Source: JBHHYN01 sp046757565 (GTDB taxonomy: Bacteria; Pseudomonadota; Gammaproteobacteria; Eutrophobiales; Eutrophobiaceae). Taken from it: DNA of 18,599 nt. The notes under the pieces were generated by a model, which made no database searches, was not told the DNA's origin, and saw nothing but the letters and a program-made list of their open reading frames with translations. Positions 1 through 7,736 of the stretch are shown piece after piece (positions within the stretch are counted from its first letter, which is position 1; each line of letters starts with the position of its first letter). A program made the position numbers and the translations under genes. The stretch covers positions 1 to 18,599 of the forward strand of contig JBHHYN010000050.1 of NCBI GenBank assembly GCA_046757565.1, in the 5' to 3' direction.

Positions 1-296
1 CGCCGGACCAGGAATAACCGCAGGGATTAATCCACTGGATAAAGAAAAACCTGTTTAATATTTTCAAATTCGACCAAAACTGTAAAGTGATTACACACAG
101 CATGGATGTACGGATCTGCCGTGTCCGCATGTATAGTCAAACCAGTACATGATAATTATTGCAGGCGCTTAAACAGTATTCAATTATGCATACCTGTCTA
201 ACCCCCATAATAAGTTGCCTGCAGGAGGCAGGTAAGGGGCACGAGATGTCTCCATATCAGGGGACTGCCGCGTTTTGCAGCAAGTTCTACCTGTAA
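1..296. other. Gene-free left edge
   Basis: No reading frame with recognisable protein features was found here. A short imperfect stem (CCTGC/GCAGG, about 216-230) lies downstream of the amidinotransferase gene that reads towards this edge, but no T-run follows it on that strand, so I do not call a terminator. The stretch is AT-rich up to about 210. It may belong to the 3' flank of the amidinotransferase or to a gene outside the window. Confidence 0.4.
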
Positions 297-1472
297 CTAA
301 TCGAGCATCGGTCCGTTTTGATCGCGCACCAGCTCCAGCGTTGCACAGTGGAGTCCGGCTATAGCAAATTTGTGGCTCTCGGAAAAATCCACCTGAATGA
401 CTTCAATGCCATGCGATTCCAGTGCCTTGACGGTTTGCGCTGATCCTTTATTAATTACGACCTTTCCCGGTTCCAGAGTAACGCCATTGACGGCCAGGTC
501 CCAATATTCCTCAGGGGGTATTTCGATGATCTTGAAATCCCGGTTCTGCAGATAGCGCACAAATCCATAGTTGACGAGACCGGGGCTCAATACGCAGACA
601 CGGATATCCGGCACCATAATAAACATATCGGCGTGACTCGTTCCCATATTGCCGTCATTGATAGTGTTGATCCATCCGGGGCTGTGCGTCGTAACAAGCT
701 CGATTCCCAGGCCGTTCAGTACAAACTCGATCTGGGCAAGGCCCTCTTCATTGGCGACGATGCTTTCATTAAAGACAAGCGTTTTGCTGTCAAGCCACCT
801 GCCGGCACCGGGCTCACCCACACCCTTGCCGTGAATCGTCAGATAGATCGGGATCTGGAGTGCGGCCAAGGCCTTGCTCCAGATGACCTCGCGACCCCGC
901 TGCCACGAGCCCAGGCCCATGCGATGGATGATCGCGCCACCCCGTACCACCAGCCCGGCGCCGGCCATGGTGACCAGATTCTTGAGATAACCGTAAGGTC
1001 CTATCGCAGGCACCGGCGCCTCAATGTAGTTGACCCTCACCCCGTTCTGCTTGAGTACTTCATAGTACTCATCAAACTGGGCCTGCAGGAGACCAAGATC
1101 TGCATTACCGGCAGCTGAAGAGTAATAGTACTGCCACTCTTTTGCATATTCCGGCCGTGTTTCATTTTCCGTGGGCCGGGATACCAGTACTTCACGAAGC
1201 GTTCCAATCCCTTCCGCCCCCCATTTCTTGCCCCATATCTTGTCAACCTCGTCGTAGAAATCGATTTCGTGAAGCATCCAGTTGTGCAGTGGTTTAGCGG
1301 ATTCAAACCAGGGCAAGGTCTCCAGCAGTTTCATCTCATCATGTTCCGAGGCACGAAATGGTGACGAGTAGCTCAGGTTGAATTTCCGGCCATCTGAGTC
1401 GATCACTCGAAACGGAACATTTTCCCTTTCAGTGTTTACCTGATCTTCTTGTTGCTTTTTCCTGGGCATCAT
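297..1472 (-). CDS. Amidinotransferase / arginine deiminase-superfamily enzyme
   Basis: A 391-residue cytosolic protein of the guanidine-modifying superfamily (glycine amidinotransferase, arginine deiminase, DDAH). These enzymes attack a guanidino or amidino carbon with a cysteine. Visible signs: the early strand EVLVSRP (94-100), an acidic site at Glu220 in GEPGAGRWLD, the catalytic-type His280-x-Asp282 in MGTSHADMF, and the nucleophile Cys376 in GLHCATLELVRD close to the C-terminus. The residue order and the C-terminal Cys fit the fold. The Glu220 loop reads EPGAG where many relatives have EGGD, so the substrate cannot be read from sequence. The first ~90 residues are a less conserved extension. 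GGGAGGT precedes two tandem ATG codons (1472 and 1469), and either could be used. It is divergent from the DMT permease across 230 bp. Confidence 0.88.
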   Translation of the reverse strand: MMPRKKQQEDQVNTERENVPFRVIDSDGRKFNLSYSSPFRASEHDEMKLLETLPWFESAKPLHNWMLHEIDFYDEVDKIWGKKWGAEGIGTLREVLVSRPTENETRPEYAKEWQYYYSSAAGNADLGLLQAQFDEYYEVLKQNGVRVNYIEAPVPAIGPYGYLKNLVTMAGAGLVVRGGAIIHRMGLGSWQRGREVIWSKALAALQIPIYLTIHGKGVGEPGAGRWLDSKTLVFNESIVANEEGLAQIEFVLNGLGIELVTTHSPGWINTINDGNMGTSHADMFIMVPDIRVCVLSPGLVNYGFVRYLQNRDFKIIEIPPEEYWDLAVNGVTLEPGKVVINKGSAQTVKALESHGIEVIQVDFSESHKFAIAGLHCATLELVRDQNGPMLD

Positions 1473-1702
1473 TTTTACCTCCCGGATAAAGAATTAAAAT
1501 ATGAACGCCTTGGTTTACCAGTTAATGGTTCCCCGTATATACTTCTCATGGTTTAGTCATATATTTACCCGTGGACCCTCGGGGACATTCTGTCAGGTGT
1601 AATCATTTATAGGTCCGGCAAAAACTCGAATAAGAATAAACAGACCACTGTTCTTTCATGAGCAACTCTGATATTAGTCAAATTTAGGGAATACCGAAAA
1701 TA

Positions 1703-2635
1703 ATGAATAATATCGAAACAACAGGGGTAAATCACTCCATCGAATTTCACCGTACATCAACATTTGCGTATCTGATTCTAACACTGACGACATTTTTCTT
1801 TGCTGTCAATCATGTCATTGGCCGTGGTGTGCGGACCGAGGTGCCACCAGTCGGTCTCTCATTTTGGCGTTGGCTTTTCGGCGCGATATTATTATTACCC
1901 TTTGTTTGGCGTGGATTGTATACGTCAACTGCAATCATCCGGACGCATCTGCCCACCTTGTTTCTTCTCGGCTGCCTGATGATCGGCAGCACCACCATTA
2001 TGCTTGTTGCACTTAATTTCACAACGGCAATAAATGTGGCATTAATTAATGCGACACAGCCGGTAATGACAATTCTACTGGCGTGGTTGTTCTTGAAAGA
2101 GAAATTAACACGAATACAGATAGTTGGTGTCCTGGCTGGGCTTGGTGGTGTGGTTGTAATGGTCTCAAGAGCAGATTGGCGAGTAATCATCGATTTGCAA
2201 ATGAATATCGGGGATGGCATCGTTCTTTTGGGAATGCTTGGCTTCTCCACTTATGCAATCAATCTTTACAAAATCCCGAAGGAGCTCAAGGCAGGTGAAT
2301 CCCTGTTCGTTATTATTCTGACAGGGTGCCTTGCATTAGCGCCTTTTTATCTGGCGGAAACCGCCCTTTATCATGCAGTTCCCATCAATGCCACGGCCAT
2401 TGCCGCCATTTTGACTCTCGCGCTGACAGTGTCATTGTTTGCAATGCTGATGTGGAATGTTGGGAACCAGATTCTCGGTCCCGGCCGAGCGGGCATGTTT
2501 ATCAATCTGGTTCCGGTTAATACCGCAATACTCGCGATTACATTTCTGGGTGAGCATCTCTATCTTTACCACTGCCTGGGGGCGATATTGATCAGCTGTG
2601 GTATTTACTTCGTACTCCGCAATCACAACGTTTGA
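1703..2635 (+). CDS. DMT-superfamily (EamA) permease
   Basis: A 310-residue inner-membrane protein with about ten hydrophobic segments, arranged as two five-helix EamA repeats. Repeat one runs roughly 20-150 and contains the family-typical stretch around ALNFTTAINVALINATQPV and LFLKEKLTRIQIVGVLAG. Repeat two runs roughly 170-305 and contains GRAGMFINLVPVNTAILAI and the closing FLGEHLYLYHCLGAILISCGIY. Members export or import small metabolites such as amino acids and their derivatives; the substrate is not predictable here. The length is normal for the family. The start ATG is preceded only by a weak purine stretch (TTAGGGA, about 12 nt away). It is transcribed away from the amidinotransferase, so a shared control region between the two is possible but not shown. 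Confidence 0.9.
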   Translation: MNNIETTGVNHSIEFHRTSTFAYLILTLTTFFFAVNHVIGRGVRTEVPPVGLSFWRWLFGAILLLPFVWRGLYTSTAIIRTHLPTLFLLGCLMIGSTTIMLVALNFTTAINVALINATQPVMTILLAWLFLKEKLTRIQIVGVLAGLGGVVVMVSRADWRVIIDLQMNIGDGIVLLGMLGFSTYAINLYKIPKELKAGESLFVIILTGCLALAPFYLAETALYHAVPINATAIAAILTLALTVSLFAMLMWNVGNQILGPGRAGMFINLVPVNTAILAITFLGEHLYLYHCLGAILISCGIYFVLRNHNV

Positions 2636-2770
2636 ATCCCTCCCAGGCTGCGCCCCTGCGAGATAAAGACAGGGTCAGGTATATCGGGTTGAAGTATAAA
2701 GAGAAAGGCTTTGAACGTCCGTTCATACTCATTCAGCCGCCAGGCAGGTACCCAATGATTGGATACTTTA

Positions 2771-3736
2771 TCAAGCCCTGTCCAACCATACTTCGAGACC
2801 CATCGTGTTCAACTCAATATCCATTTCCAACATGCCTTTGCATGCAGGCATGGGTAGCGGGCACTTGCTATTTCCGAGATCGTTTAAAGTTGTTTCAGTG
2901 ATTTCCGATTTTATCAGCTCATGGCGCGCCTCAGTACCGGCATGTTTCTGTGCAATTTCCACATAGGCTTCAATTCTCCTGCGCAAATCATCGGCCAGAC
3001 TCACTACATTCTCTACCATCCCGTAATGGGTCAGGTACATTCGTTCCGGTTGATAGCTTAAGTATCGAGCAAGAGTGCTGTACCACGCCCCAGGATCGAA
3101 CTGCACCGGGGTGGTGGTGGGCATTATAAAAGGGCCGTCTTCAGAATAAAGTTCCTGGTATGCCATCCCGAATGTATCACCAGTAAAGAATCCCTGACTG
3201 CTTTCATCAAGGATTGAATAATGATGTCGTGCATGTCCTGGAGTATCCATAAAAATTAATTTTCGTCCATTCAGATCAAGTGCTATTTCATCATCAACAA
3301 TAATAATCCGGGAGGCATCAACAGGGATCAATTCACCGTACAATTTATACATTGTCTGTTCGCCATATATAGCCAACGCACCTTGCCAAAGTTTGGACGG
3401 ATCAATCATGTGCCTGGCGCCACGGGGATGAATTACCAGCTGTGCATTGGGGAATTGTTGCATAAGATGTCCTGCACCACCTGCATGATCCAGATGCACA
3501 TGGGTCGGCATGACATAGCAAATATTTTCCACTGGAATATGCTTGTGTTTCAGAACAGCCAGAACAGTTGCTACCGAATAACTGGTTCCCGTTTCTATTA
3601 TGCCTGCCATGCCATCCTGTTCCAGCAAATAACATGCCGCAAGTTTAGGTCGGATATAACCTGTATCAATACACGTAATGTTATGCGGTAGTTCGATTAT
3701 TTTTTGGGTAACAGTGCCTGACAATCCAAAATCCAT
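2771..3736 (-). CDS. MBL-fold metallohydrolase
   Basis: A 321-residue soluble metallo-beta-lactamase-fold protein with the complete dinuclear metal site: H79-x-H81-x-D83-H84 (THVHLDHAGG), H168 in TPGHARHH, bridging D187 in FTGDTFG and H237 in LTHYG. The first 75 residues form the leading beta strands (CIDTGYIRPKLAACYLLEQDG). The C-terminal ~70 residues are helical and probably shape the pocket. The fold supports hydrolysis of thioesters, lactones or phosphoesters, or redox chemistry; the substrate is not evident. There is no signal peptide. No clear Shine-Dalgarno precedes the ATG. The gene faces the DMT permease tail-to-tail, and its 5' side abuts the REP-like region before cpaM. Confidence 0.88.
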   Translation of the reverse strand: MDFGLSGTVTQKIIELPHNITCIDTGYIRPKLAACYLLEQDGMAGIIETGTSYSVATVLAVLKHKHIPVENICYVMPTHVHLDHAGGAGHLMQQFPNAQLVIHPRGARHMIDPSKLWQGALAIYGEQTMYKLYGELIPVDASRIIIVDDEIALDLNGRKLIFMDTPGHARHHYSILDESSQGFFTGDTFGMAYQELYSEDGPFIMPTTTPVQFDPGAWYSTLARYLSYQPERMYLTHYGMVENVVSLADDLRRRIEAYVEIAQKHAGTEARHELIKSEITETTLNDLGNSKCPLPMPACKGMLEMDIELNTMGLEVWLDRA

Positions 3737-3856
3737 AGTGCAGGGTGTCTTCGATAGAGATATAGGAATTCGAGATCCGGGGATCAGAGTAAAATATAAA
3801 GCATATTTATATTATCCTTAATTTTATCTTACTCAGACCCTGATTTCGATTATTAT

Positions 3857-3886
3857 AAATCAATTAAAACTGATCCTATTGATCTC
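3857..3886 (+). repeat. Degenerate copy of the 14.4-kb inverted-repeat arm
   Basis: This stretch matches the right arm of the inverted repeat at 14457-14485 with about 24 identities over the first 27 positions (shared blocks AAATCAAT, AAACTGA and CCTATTGAT). Just upstream, 3775-3840 holds a loose inverted pair around GGATCAGAGTAAAATA and TTTTATCTTACTCAGACCC. The AGGGTCAGAGTAAA-like wording resembles REP-type palindromes associated with Y1 (IS200/RAYT-like) transposases in proteobacteria; that link is from memory and no transposase is present. The element lies in the 210-bp gap directly upstream of cpaM. Confidence 0.6.
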
Positions 3887-3946
3887 GAAAAATGAGATAT
3901 TGAAACTGGTGAGCGCGTACTTGGCATCACCGCGGAGACCCTGATA

Positions 3947-4615
3947 ATGAGCACGTATATCCTCATGAGGATCCTGGAATCCGCTCCGCGTAGATACGAA
4001 CTCGGCATCCGGCTCCTCACGCTCGGACATCTGGATAAAGCCTATGATCGCCTTGTGAGCCACATCGAGTGCCGGCATCAGGTATTGGACCTTGGCTGCG
4101 GTACGGGTGCCTTAACTCTTCGCGCCGCCCGACGGGGCGCAAAGGTAAAGGGGATCGATATCAACGCCCGGATGCTCGAGATCGCCAGGCAGCACATTCA
4201 CAAAGCAGAATTGACTGAGACTGTCGAATTGGTGGAAATAGGGGTGGCAGAACTCGACGGTGAGCAAGCGCAGCGCTACGACGCTGTGATGAGCGGTCTC
4301 TGCTTCTCGGAACTGGGTGAGGATGAGGTGGCCTACACCCTGAAAGAGGTTGCACGAATCCTGCGGCCTGGAGGTCTCCTGCTTATCGCCGATGAGATTG
4401 AACCTAAAGGCTTGTTCAAGCGGTTGATTCATTCGTTGCTCAGAGTTCCCCTTGTGGCTGTCACCTATATTATCACTCAGCAGATGACACATCCCGCCTC
4501 GAATCTTTCGGAGAGGCTGACGGATGCGGGTCTGTCGATCGTATCGGTCCACTTGAGCCTACTCGGAAGCTTCGCCGAGTACGTGGCCAGAAAGCCTGCT
4601 GGCACACCATCGTGA
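3947..4615 (+). CDS. cpaM: CpaM-type corrinoid protein-associated SAM methyltransferase
   Basis: A 222-residue class I SAM-dependent methyltransferase. Motif I is VLDLGCGTGA (46-55), followed by the acidic strand-2 end VKGIDINARMLEIARQ. A post-I region reads YDAVMSGLCFSELGEDE, and RILRPGGLLLIADE is the usual motif III area. The N-terminus MRILESAPRRYELGIRLLTLGHLDKAYDRL is characteristic of a small family that accompanies HgcA-like corrinoid proteins; I recognise this from family knowledge, without a search. The gene ends in a GTGA overlap with the HgcAB-like fusion gene, which indicates translational coupling and joint function. GGAG nine bases before ATG supports the start. A second ATG at codon 7 has no better ribosome site. 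Codons 5-9 contain a 14-bp perfect palindrome (ATCCTCATGAGGAT, 3959-3972). The protein could methylate the corrinoid cofactor or act on its product; the direction is inference. Confidence 0.85.
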   Translation: MSTYILMRILESAPRRYELGIRLLTLGHLDKAYDRLVSHIECRHQVLDLGCGTGALTLRAARRGAKVKGIDINARMLEIARQHIHKAELTETVELVEIGVAELDGEQAQRYDAVMSGLCFSELGEDEVAYTLKEVARILRPGGLLLIADEIEPKGLFKRLIHSLLRVPLVAVTYIITQQMTHPASNLSERLTDAGLSIVSVHLSLLGSFAEYVARKPAGTPS

Positions 4616-5763
4616 AGCGTCTGAACTTTTTGCCGGCCAATGTTTTGCAAACTTTGTTGCGGGTACTCCCTTTTCCGTGCAAGACGGGCCTGGTCAAGAT
4701 CGGTACTCCCGGCCGCAACGCACCGGTACTTCTCACCGGTAACTTCTGCCTCACGGTAGAGCGCGTCCGGCGGGCCCTTAAAGGGATTGATGCATACCTG
4801 CTTATTGCGAACAGCCGTGGAGTCAACGTGTGGTGTGCCGCCACAGGGGGACTCTTGAGCAATCATGATGTCGTGTCAGTTTTGAAAACAAGTGGTATCG
4901 AAGACTTGGTGGACCATCAGCAGGTGATTCTCCCGCAGCTCGCCGCAACGGGCATTGAGGCCAAGATCATCCATAAGAAGACCGGCTGGAAAGTGGTCTG
5001 GGGGCCAGTCTATGCGACGTCAATTCCTGCGTTCCTCAGCAGCGGCTACCACGAGAAAAGCGTGGAAATGCGCACGGTGAGCTTTGCGTGGGCGCAACGG
5101 CTTGAGATGGCCGTGGCTTGGGCATTTCCAATCTCTCTCCTGGCTCTTCTGGTGTTTCCGTTTTGGAGGGAGGGAGTACTCCCGATTGTTGGCTTTGTGT
5201 GGGGATGGGCTTTTCTCATCTTCTTGAGCTTTCCCCTCTACCAGAGGCAGCTGCGTACGACGGGGAAGAACATCGGCTTCGTCTTCTTCGACTTCGGTAA
5301 GCGAGGCCTTCCGCTTCTCCTTTGGGTCTTCTTTATGTTGGGTTTCGCTGGCTACACTAAATTGACCGGCGATTTTTCCTGGATTCCGATTTTCCGCTGG
5401 GGCTTCAGCTCACTCATCGTGGTCATGATCTTGAGCCTCGACCTGACGGGAAGTACCCCGGTTTATAAGAGTGGCCTGCACGAAGATCGGTTGCTGCGCA
5501 TCGTCCTGGATGCGTTGCGATGTAAGGGTGCCGGCTTTTGCGAGCTGGTGTGTCCCAAGGACGTCTTTGAGGTCGATTACGATCGGCGGCTCGCCTCGCT
5601 GCCCAGGGCGGAGCAATGTGTGCAATGTGGCGCGTGCATCGTACAATGCCCCTTCAATGCGCTTTATTTCCGAAACCCGAGGGGGGATGTGGTGCCCCCT
5701 GATACGGTCAGGAGGTTCAGGCTCAACCTGCTGGGTAAACGAACGAAAAAGGGGCCAAGCTGA
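4612..5763 (+). CDS. HgcAB-like fusion protein (corrinoid domain + membrane domain + ferredoxin)
   Basis: A 383-residue protein joining in one chain what mercury methylators encode as HgcA and HgcB. Residues ~25-150 form the corrinoid-binding domain with the cap-helix motif NVWCAATGG (72-80); Cys75 corresponds to the cysteine that coordinates cobalt in HgcA. Hydrophobic segments at ~166-184, 189-208, 230-248 and 258-279 form the membrane domain. Residues 300-355 are a ferredoxin: C304-x5-C310-x3-C314-P, then C336-x2-C339-x2-C342-x3-C346-P. Differences from true HgcAB: TGG replaces GK after the WCAA, Ala307 stands where the second Cys of the first motif should be, and there is no C-terminal cysteine pair. 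The expected role is methyl transfer from a membrane-anchored corrinoid with electrons from the ferredoxin; the acceptor is unknown. The GTG start overlaps the cpaM stop by 4 nt. Single-chain HgcAB-like proteins are known in some archaea and bacteria and should not be assumed to methylate mercury. Confidence 0.9.
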   Translation: MKRLNFLPANVLQTLLRVLPFPCKTGLVKIGTPGRNAPVLLTGNFCLTVERVRRALKGIDAYLLIANSRGVNVWCAATGGLLSNHDVVSVLKTSGIEDLVDHQQVILPQLAATGIEAKIIHKKTGWKVVWGPVYATSIPAFLSSGYHEKSVEMRTVSFAWAQRLEMAVAWAFPISLLALLVFPFWREGVLPIVGFVWGWAFLIFLSFPLYQRQLRTTGKNIGFVFFDFGKRGLPLLLWVFFMLGFAGYTKLTGDFSWIPIFRWGFSSLIVVMILSLDLTGSTPVYKSGLHEDRLLRIVLDALRCKGAGFCELVCPKDVFEVDYDRRLASLPRAEQCVQCGACIVQCPFNALYFRNPRGDVVPPDTVRRFRLNLLGKRTKKGPS

Positions 5764-5964
5764 TATAATTTAATTCAGTTGCCATGGCCGTCACAACCGA
5801 TTCCCTTTAATGCATTCGTTTCATTCAACCTTATGCTAAGATTCCTAATATCTGTTCGAAATATCGGGTTTGCTCAATTAAGAATAACAACTTAACAAAA
5901 CTGACCAGCAGAAGCACATCCCCGTGATCTTGGCATCAGGACAAGGTGACAGATCCCGTTATCA

Positions 5965-7056
5965 ATGTATAGTGAAAAGATGATGGGTGCAAAGACACCT
6001 GTTGCGTCTCTTTTTATTGTCTGCGTTGTCTTTTCTGTAACGGACCCTCTGGCCGGTGATGATTTGCAAAATCGGCGTGTTGTTGATTGGCACGTTCATA
6101 TAGCAGGTCTGGGTTATGGCGGTTCGGGGAGTTTTGTCAGTGAAGAAATGCGGAAAAACTACCGCTTTAAATTTTTTTTAAAGTGGATGGATGTATCTGA
6201 AAAGGAACTTAAGAGATATGGTGATCAAATCCTGTTCAGGAAGCTCGACACAAAGATAGCTCAATCAAAATATATCGACCAGGCTGTGATTCTGGCGCTC
6301 GATGGCGTCATTGACAAGGAGATAAAAAAACTCGATACATTAAATACCCAGGTTTTTGTGCCCAATGATTTCGTCGCCAGGGAGACGGCCAGATACCCGA
6401 CATTGCTTTATGGGGCCAGCATTAATCCCAACAGAACAGACAGCTTAGAACTGCTGGAAGAGGCGCATAGACGGGGCGCTGTATTGGTGAAATGGATCCC
6501 CTCGATTATGAATATCGACCCTGCGGACAGGAAATTCAAGCCGTTTTACAAACGGCTGGTTGAACTTAACATGCCTTTGCTGACCCACACGGGAAGGGAA
6601 AGGGCTTTCCCTCATAGCAGGGATGAATTGGCGGACCCCAGGCGACTGGTATTACCGCTGACATGCGGGGTGACCGTGATCGCCGCCCATATCGCAACGA
6701 CAGGTAAATCGCAAGGGCAGGATAATTTTGAACGGATTCTGCCGATGTTTGCTGAATTTCCGAACCTGTATACGGATATCTCCAGCCTGACCCAGTTGAA
6801 TAAACGGGGTTATCTTGCAAGAGCGCTCAAACGGCCCGGACTGACTGCGAGAATGATTTATGGGTCGGATTGGCCCTTGCAGTCCTTTCCTCTGGTATCG
6901 CCCTGGTTTCATATCCGATACATCGGGTTGAAGAACGCATGGCGCGTGAGTCGCATTTATAATAAATGGGACAGAGACATTAAATTAAAAGAGGCCTTCG
7001 GCGTCCCCTATTCGGTTTTCACCAGAAAATTGGGCGTTATCAATCAACAAAATTAA
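5965..7056 (+). CDS. Exported amidohydrolase-family (TIM-barrel) metal hydrolase
   Basis: A 363-residue amidohydrolase-related (Amidohydro_2 type) protein. An N-terminal hydrophobic stretch (about 10-30, ending PLAGDD) looks like a signal peptide, so a periplasmic location is likely. Metal-site candidates appear in the family order: H43-x-H45 (DWHVH), Lys176 (LVKWIPS), H208 (LTHTGRE), H242 (AAHIATTG) and D302 (YGSDWPL). This set fits metal-dependent hydrolysis or decarboxylation; the substrate is unknown. The start is uncertain: ATG 5965 has an AAGGTGA about 16 nt upstream, and codons 6-7 offer further ATGs. The 200 bp before it separates it from the HgcAB-like gene and shows no clear promoter. 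The metallophosphoesterase gene follows after 49 bp on the same strand, so the two may be co-transcribed. Confidence 0.85.
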   Translation: MYSEKMMGAKTPVASLFIVCVVFSVTDPLAGDDLQNRRVVDWHVHIAGLGYGGSGSFVSEEMRKNYRFKFFLKWMDVSEKELKRYGDQILFRKLDTKIAQSKYIDQAVILALDGVIDKEIKKLDTLNTQVFVPNDFVARETARYPTLLYGASINPNRTDSLELLEEAHRRGAVLVKWIPSIMNIDPADRKFKPFYKRLVELNMPLLTHTGRERAFPHSRDELADPRRLVLPLTCGVTVIAAHIATTGKSQGQDNFERILPMFAEFPNLYTDISSLTQLNKRGYLARALKRPGLTARMIYGSDWPLQSFPLVSPWFHIRYIGLKNAWRVSRIYNKWDRDIKLKEAFGVPYSVFTRKLGVINQQN

Positions 7057-7105
7057 TAGTGGATACTGCTTTGTGATCTCTTTCATGTGCCTGCGATGAG
7101 TAACA

Positions 7106-7729
7106 ATGCCTGCAAGAATCGGCTTAATCAGTGATCCGCATGCCACACCCGCCCCCCTGGCGGAAGCATTATCCATCTTCAGTGCTGAAGGTGTGGATTT
7201 GATATTGTGCGCGGGGGACATCGCCGGCTACGGAGATGAGTTGGAAGAGACGGTTGAGTTACTGATCCACAGCGGCTGCAGGGCTATTTTGGGTAATCAT
7301 GAACTCTGGCATGTCAATATGAATGCGGGGAAGGAAGCCGATCCAGTGTGTGCTTACTTCAGGGATCTGCCTCATGTGTTGGATTTGATGATCGAGGGCA
7401 AGAAACTGCATATGGTCCATGCGAGTCCGCCACGGTCATATATGGAAGGGATCAAGCTGTTGGACGAAAACGGGGTGATGCTTCCTGACCAGGGAAAACG
7501 ATGGACTGATTATCTGGTTCCATTTAACTATGATATTTTGGTGGTAGGGCATACCCATCAGGTTTTTTCCGAGCGTTTGGGGAATATGCTCGTCATCAAT
7601 CCGGGCAGTACTAAATTCAACCATACCTGCGCTATTCTGGACCTTCCGGATATGGCATTCCAGTTGATTCCCCTCTCCAGTAAAACGCCTGTGATGGTTT
7701 GGAACTGGGGGATGAATTACAAGTCATAA
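7106..7729 (+). CDS. YfcE-like calcineurin-type metallophosphoesterase
   Basis: A compact 207-residue phosphoesterase with all core motifs: D10-x-H12 (SDPHATP), GD38 (CAGDIAGYGD), N64-H65-E66 (GNHE), H105 (MVHASPPR) and G-H149-T-H151 (VVGHTH), ending in the family-typical INPGSTKFN. The dinuclear metal centre appears complete, and the length is normal for the small bacterial YfcE/MJ0936 class. The substrate could be a phosphodiester or phosphomonoester. There is no signal peptide, so the enzyme is cytosolic, unlike its upstream neighbour. It ends 7 nt before the GTG of the next reading frame (or 64 nt before the alternative ATG), consistent with an operon with the membrane protein. Confidence 0.88.
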   Translation: MPARIGLISDPHATPAPLAEALSIFSAEGVDLILCAGDIAGYGDELEETVELLIHSGCRAILGNHELWHVNMNAGKEADPVCAYFRDLPHVLDLMIEGKKLHMVHASPPRSYMEGIKLLDENGVMLPDQGKRWTDYLVPFNYDILVVGHTHQVFSERLGNMLVINPGSTKFNHTCAILDLPDMAFQLIPLSSKTPVMVWNWGMNYKS

Positions 7730-7736
7730 ATGACAA

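Noticed and set aside
633..1118. A 161-codon open frame opposite the amidinotransferase
   Set aside because: It lies wholly antisense to a well-supported gene and its composition mirrors that gene's codon pattern.
2632..2901. An 89-codon open frame after the DMT permease, containing RYIGLK also found in the amidohydrolase
   Set aside because: Half of it is antisense to the MBL gene, and the shared hexapeptide is too short to mean homology.
3947..5763. Calling the cpaM/HgcAB-like pair a mercury-methylation locus (hgcA/hgcB)
   Set aside because: The fused chain, altered cap-helix motif, missing ferredoxin cysteine and absent C-terminal Cys pair differ from proven HgcAB; fused homologues should not be assumed to methylate mercury.
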